NCBI GenBank assembly: GCA_013322215.1
Contig: JAAMEZ010000028.1
Coordinates: 21,558-85,557, forward strand
Source of the DNA: Martinezella rhizogenes
Lineage (GTDB): Bacteria; Pseudomonadota; Alphaproteobacteria; Rhizobiales; Rhizobiaceae
Direction: 5' to 3'
DNA length: 64,000 nt
Shown: one piece after another, positions 61,377 through 64,000 of the stretch
How positions within the stretch are numbered: the stretch's first letter is position 1
How the letters are laid out: the number at the start of each line of letters is the position of its first letter
Made by a program: the position numbers and the translations under genes
The notes under the pieces: generated by a model
Database searches by the model: none
Told to the model about the DNA's origin: nothing
What the model saw: the letters and a program-made list of their open reading frames with translations, nothing else

Positions 61377-64000
61377 ATGTCTCGCTTCTTCATTGACCGG
61401 CCTGTCTTTGCCTGGGTGATCGCCATCGTCATCATGCTGGCGGGTGCACTTTCAATCCTCACCCTGTCGGTTGCACAATATCCCCAGATCGCGCCAACGA
61501 CGGTGCGTATCACCGCCACATACGCCGGGGCTGACGCCGCAACCGTCGAAAACTCGGTGACCAAGGTCATCGAGCAGGGCATGACCGGCATCGACAATCT
61601 CGACTATATGGCCTCGACATCAACGGCGACGGGCCAGGCCTCGATTTCTCTCACCTTCACCAACAAGGCCAATCCCGATGTCGCGCAGATGCAGGTGCAG
61701 AACAAGCTGCAGCTCGTCACCGCTCAGCTGCCGCAAGTCGTTCAGAATACCGGCATCACCGTCTCGAAATCGACCAGCAGCTTCTTCCTGGTCGCGGCGT
61801 TCGTCTCGACGGATCGCAAGCTTATGCCGACCGATCTTGCCGACTATATCGACAGTACCCTCAACGATACTTTGAAGCGCGTTCCGGGCGTTGGCGATAC
61901 CACGCTCTTCGGTGCGCGCTATGCCATGCGCATCTGGGTCGATCCGGACAAGCTCGTCAAATACCAGCTGATGACTTCGGATGTCGTCTCCGCCATCCAG
62001 GCGCAGAACGTTCAGGTCTCGGCGGGCCAATTGGGCGCCCTGCCGCAGCTTGGCGGTCAGCAGCTCAATGCGACTGTCACGGCTGGAAGCCGCTTCCAGA
62101 CGCCGGAGGAATTCGAGAACATCATCCTCAAGAGCCAGCCTGACGGTTCCCTGGTGCGCGTCAACGATGTTGCCACGGTGCAATTGGGCGCCGACAGCTA
62201 TGTCACGTCAGGTGTTTATAACGGCATGCCAGCGGCCGGCCTCGGTATCAGCCTTGCGACCGACGCAAATGCCATCGATACGGCAGCGAGGGTCGTGGCG
62301 ACGATCGATAGTCTGCGTAATACGCTGCCGCCGAATGTCGAGATCGTTTATCCCTACGATACGACGCCCTTCGTGAAGCTGTCGATCGAGGACGTGGTCA
62401 AGACGCTGTTCGAAGCCATCGTGCTCGTCTTCATCGTCATGTTCGTCTTCCTGCAGAACATCCGTGCCACGCTGATCCCGACGCTCGCCGTCCCGGTCGT
62501 CCTGCTCGGCACCTTCGGCGTGCTGGCATTGTTCGGATACTCGATCAATACATTGACCATGTTCGGCATGGTGCTCGCCATCGGCCTGTTGGTCGACGAC
62601 GCCATCGTCGTCGTCGAGAACGTCGAACGCGTGATGGAGGAAGAGGGATTGTCGCCACGCGAGGCGACGATCAAGTCGATGCAGGAAATCACCGGCGCGC
62701 TGATCGGCATCGCCACCGTGCTGTCGGCTGTGTTCATTCCGATGGCCTTCTTCTCCGGTTCGGTCGGTGTCATCTACCGCCAGTTCTCGGTGACGATCGT
62801 TTCGGCAATGGTGCTCTCCGTCATCGTCGCTCTCATCCTGACCCCGGCCCTTTGTGCCACTATTCTGAAGAGGCCGGCGCACGGCGCAAGAGAGCGCGGC
62901 CTTTTTGGCTGGTTCAATCGCAACTTCGAACGGGGAACACGAGGTTATCAGCGAACCATCCATGGCATGATCCGCCGCGGCGCCGTCTTCCTGGTGATAT
63001 TCGTTCTGATCGGCGTCGGCGTCGGTTATCTCTTCAATCGTCTTCCGAGTTCCTTCCTGCCGGAAGAGGACCAGGGGCGCCTTCTGACCAGTATTCAGCT
63101 TCCCCCTGGTGCCACGGCCGAGCGTACCCGCAAAGTGCTCGATCAGGTCATGGATTATTATCTCAACAACGAGAAGGATTATGTGGACGGCGTGTTTGGT
63201 AGCGTCGGTTTCAATTTCAGCGGTCAGGGCCAGAATGTTGCCGTTGCCTTCGTCGACCTGAAGGACTTCGATCAGCGCCGGACGCCGCAATCCTCGGCCC
63301 AGGCGATCGCCAGGCGCGCGATGGCGGCCTTTGCCAAGATCAAGGACGGCAACGTCTTCGCGCTGGCCCCGCCGGCAATCCCCGGCTTCGGCAATAACAG
63401 CGGCTTTGATTTCTTCATCAAGGACATCAACGGTTCCGGCCACACCTCATTGATCGCCGCCCGCAACCAGTTTTTGGGAGCGGCATCGGGGAGCACGAAG
63501 CTGAGCGGAACACGCCCGAACGGGCTGGACGACACGCCGCAATATTCGATCCATATCGATCAGGAAAAGGCCCGCGCCTTGAACATCGATCTGGCTGATA
63601 TCAATGCAACCTTGTCGACGGCCTGGGGCGGCAGCTATGTCAACGACTTCATCGACCGCGGCCGCGTCAAGAGAGTCTATGTGCAGGCCGACCGCAAGTT
63701 CCGCATGCAGCCGGAGGATTTCGATCGTTGGTATGTGCGCAACTCCAGCGGCGACATGGTGCCGTTCTCGGCCTTCGCCTCAGGTATCTGGACCTTTGGT
63801 TCGCCGCGCCTGGAGCGCTATAATGGTGCTTCCGCCGTTGAAATTCAGGGGGCAGCGGCTCCCGGTGTTTCGTCCGGCGATGCCATGAACGAGATCGACA
63901 GGATCATGGCGACCCTGCCGCCCGGCTTCAGCCATGAGTGGACCAGCCTGTCGGCCCAGGAAAAGCTCTCCGGCAATCAGGCAAGCCAGCTCTATGCGAT
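61377..64000 (+). CDS. RND efflux transporter (AcrB/MexB-like), 3' partial
   Basis: The reading frame begins with ATG 61377 (MSRFFIDRPVFAWVIAIVIM) after GGGTAAAAG and runs to the window end, about 874 residues. It shows the RND hallmarks: the first helix, PTTVRITATYAGADAATVEN, LQVQNKLQ-like VAQMQVQNKLQLVTAQLP, and the proton-relay helix GLLVDDAIVVVENVERVM with the two essential aspartates. A FFSGSVGVIYRQFSVTI stretch and the second half follow. It exports drugs using the proton gradient and works with the adaptor encoded just upstream. The C-terminal part lies outside the window. Confidence 0.95.
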   Translation, partial: MSRFFIDRPVFAWVIAIVIMLAGALSILTLSVAQYPQIAPTTVRITATYAGADAATVENSVTKVIEQGMTGIDNLDYMASTSTATGQASISLTFTNKANPDVAQMQVQNKLQLVTAQLPQVVQNTGITVSKSTSSFFLVAAFVSTDRKLMPTDLADYIDSTLNDTLKRVPGVGDTTLFGARYAMRIWVDPDKLVKYQLMTSDVVSAIQAQNVQVSAGQLGALPQLGGQQLNATVTAGSRFQTPEEFENIILKSQPDGSLVRVNDVATVQLGADSYVTSGVYNGMPAAGLGISLATDANAIDTAARVVATIDSLRNTLPPNVEIVYPYDTTPFVKLSIEDVVKTLFEAIVLVFIVMFVFLQNIRATLIPTLAVPVVLLGTFGVLALFGYSINTLTMFGMVLAIGLLVDDAIVVVENVERVMEEEGLSPREATIKSMQEITGALIGIATVLSAVFIPMAFFSGSVGVIYRQFSVTIVSAMVLSVIVALILTPALCATILKRPAHGARERGLFGWFNRNFERGTRGYQRTIHGMIRRGAVFLVIFVLIGVGVGYLFNRLPSSFLPEEDQGRLLTSIQLPPGATAERTRKVLDQVMDYYLNNEKDYVDGVFGSVGFNFSGQGQNVAVAFVDLKDFDQRRTPQSSAQAIARRAMAAFAKIKDGNVFALAPPAIPGFGNNSGFDFFIKDINGSGHTSLIAARNQFLGAASGSTKLSGTRPNGLDDTPQYSIHIDQEKARALNIDLADINATLSTAWGGSYVNDFIDRGRVKRVYVQADRKFRMQPEDFDRWYVRNSSGDMVPFSAFASGIWTFGSPRLERYNGASAVEIQGAAAPGVSSGDAMNEIDRIMATLPPGFSHEWTSLSAQEKLSGNQASQLYA

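Noticed and set aside
62208..63443. Minus-strand frame of 411 codons opposite the RND pump
   Set aside because: The plus strand encodes a continuous AcrB-type pump through this region; the antisense frame is Asp/His/Glu-rich shadow sequence.

Overview
The window is GC-rich chromosomal (or chromid-like) DNA from an alphaproteobacterium, most probably a Rhizobiaceae member such as Rhizobium. This rests on the many ABC uptake operons with one solute-binding protein each, a BA14K-type small protein, DppD-DppF fused ATPases, a full urtABCDE urea transporter, and several copies of a short palindromic element that looks like the rhizobial RIME family. I see no rRNA, tRNA, CRISPR array, phage or transposase. 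Family assignments come from motifs I can read; no database search was run.

Layout. 1-1497: 3' part of an oligopeptide ABC transporter ATPase. 1552-5214: four overlapping genes for a FecCD/MolBCA-type ABC transporter plus a ModA-like protein, preceded by an AT-rich inverted repeat resembling a ModE (molybdate) operator. 5220-7714: LysR regulator, divergent methyltransferase and a PdxH-like oxidase. 7759-9029: a second, nearly perfect Mo-box-like palindrome and a DUF2325 coiled-coil protein. 9182-11512: periplasmic MsrB and DipZ, a thiol-reducing repair pair. 11601-16499: DinB, small proteins, GNAT acetyltransferase, and a basic amino acid decarboxylase. 16665-20830: a LacI-controlled purine operon (regulator, adenine deaminase, purine permease).

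20989-30318 is a catabolic module under a likely IclR regulator: dipeptide-type ABC transporter, amidohydrolase, RidA and a SelA-like PLP enzyme, suggesting uptake and deamination of an N-substituted amino compound. 30498-33699: a glucoamylase without signal peptide followed by a glucokinase-like ROK protein. 33765-40309: a secreted unknown protein, LysR with a split chromate transporter, a diguanylate cyclase, an FMN monooxygenase and a BA14K protein. 40405-48491: a six-gene operon (SBP, ATPase, permease, cytosine-deaminase-like hydrolase, FAD oxidoreductase, quinone-reductase-like flavoprotein) with a divergent LysR and a creatininase-family enzyme, probably for a nitrogen heterocycle.

48661-58790 holds a very unusual sensor: an NCS1-family transporter fused through a cysteine-rich module to a hybrid histidine kinase, overlapping a LuxR-type response regulator and divergent from urtABCDE. 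58791-60119 is AT-richer and holds three small ORFs. 60120-64000 is an AcrAB-type RND efflux operon, cut off by the window end.

Common themes are nitrogen and purine/pyrimidine scavenging, tight translational coupling (ATGA, TGATG and longer overlaps), and a hairpin or large inverted repeat directly after the solute-binding protein gene in three ABC operons.
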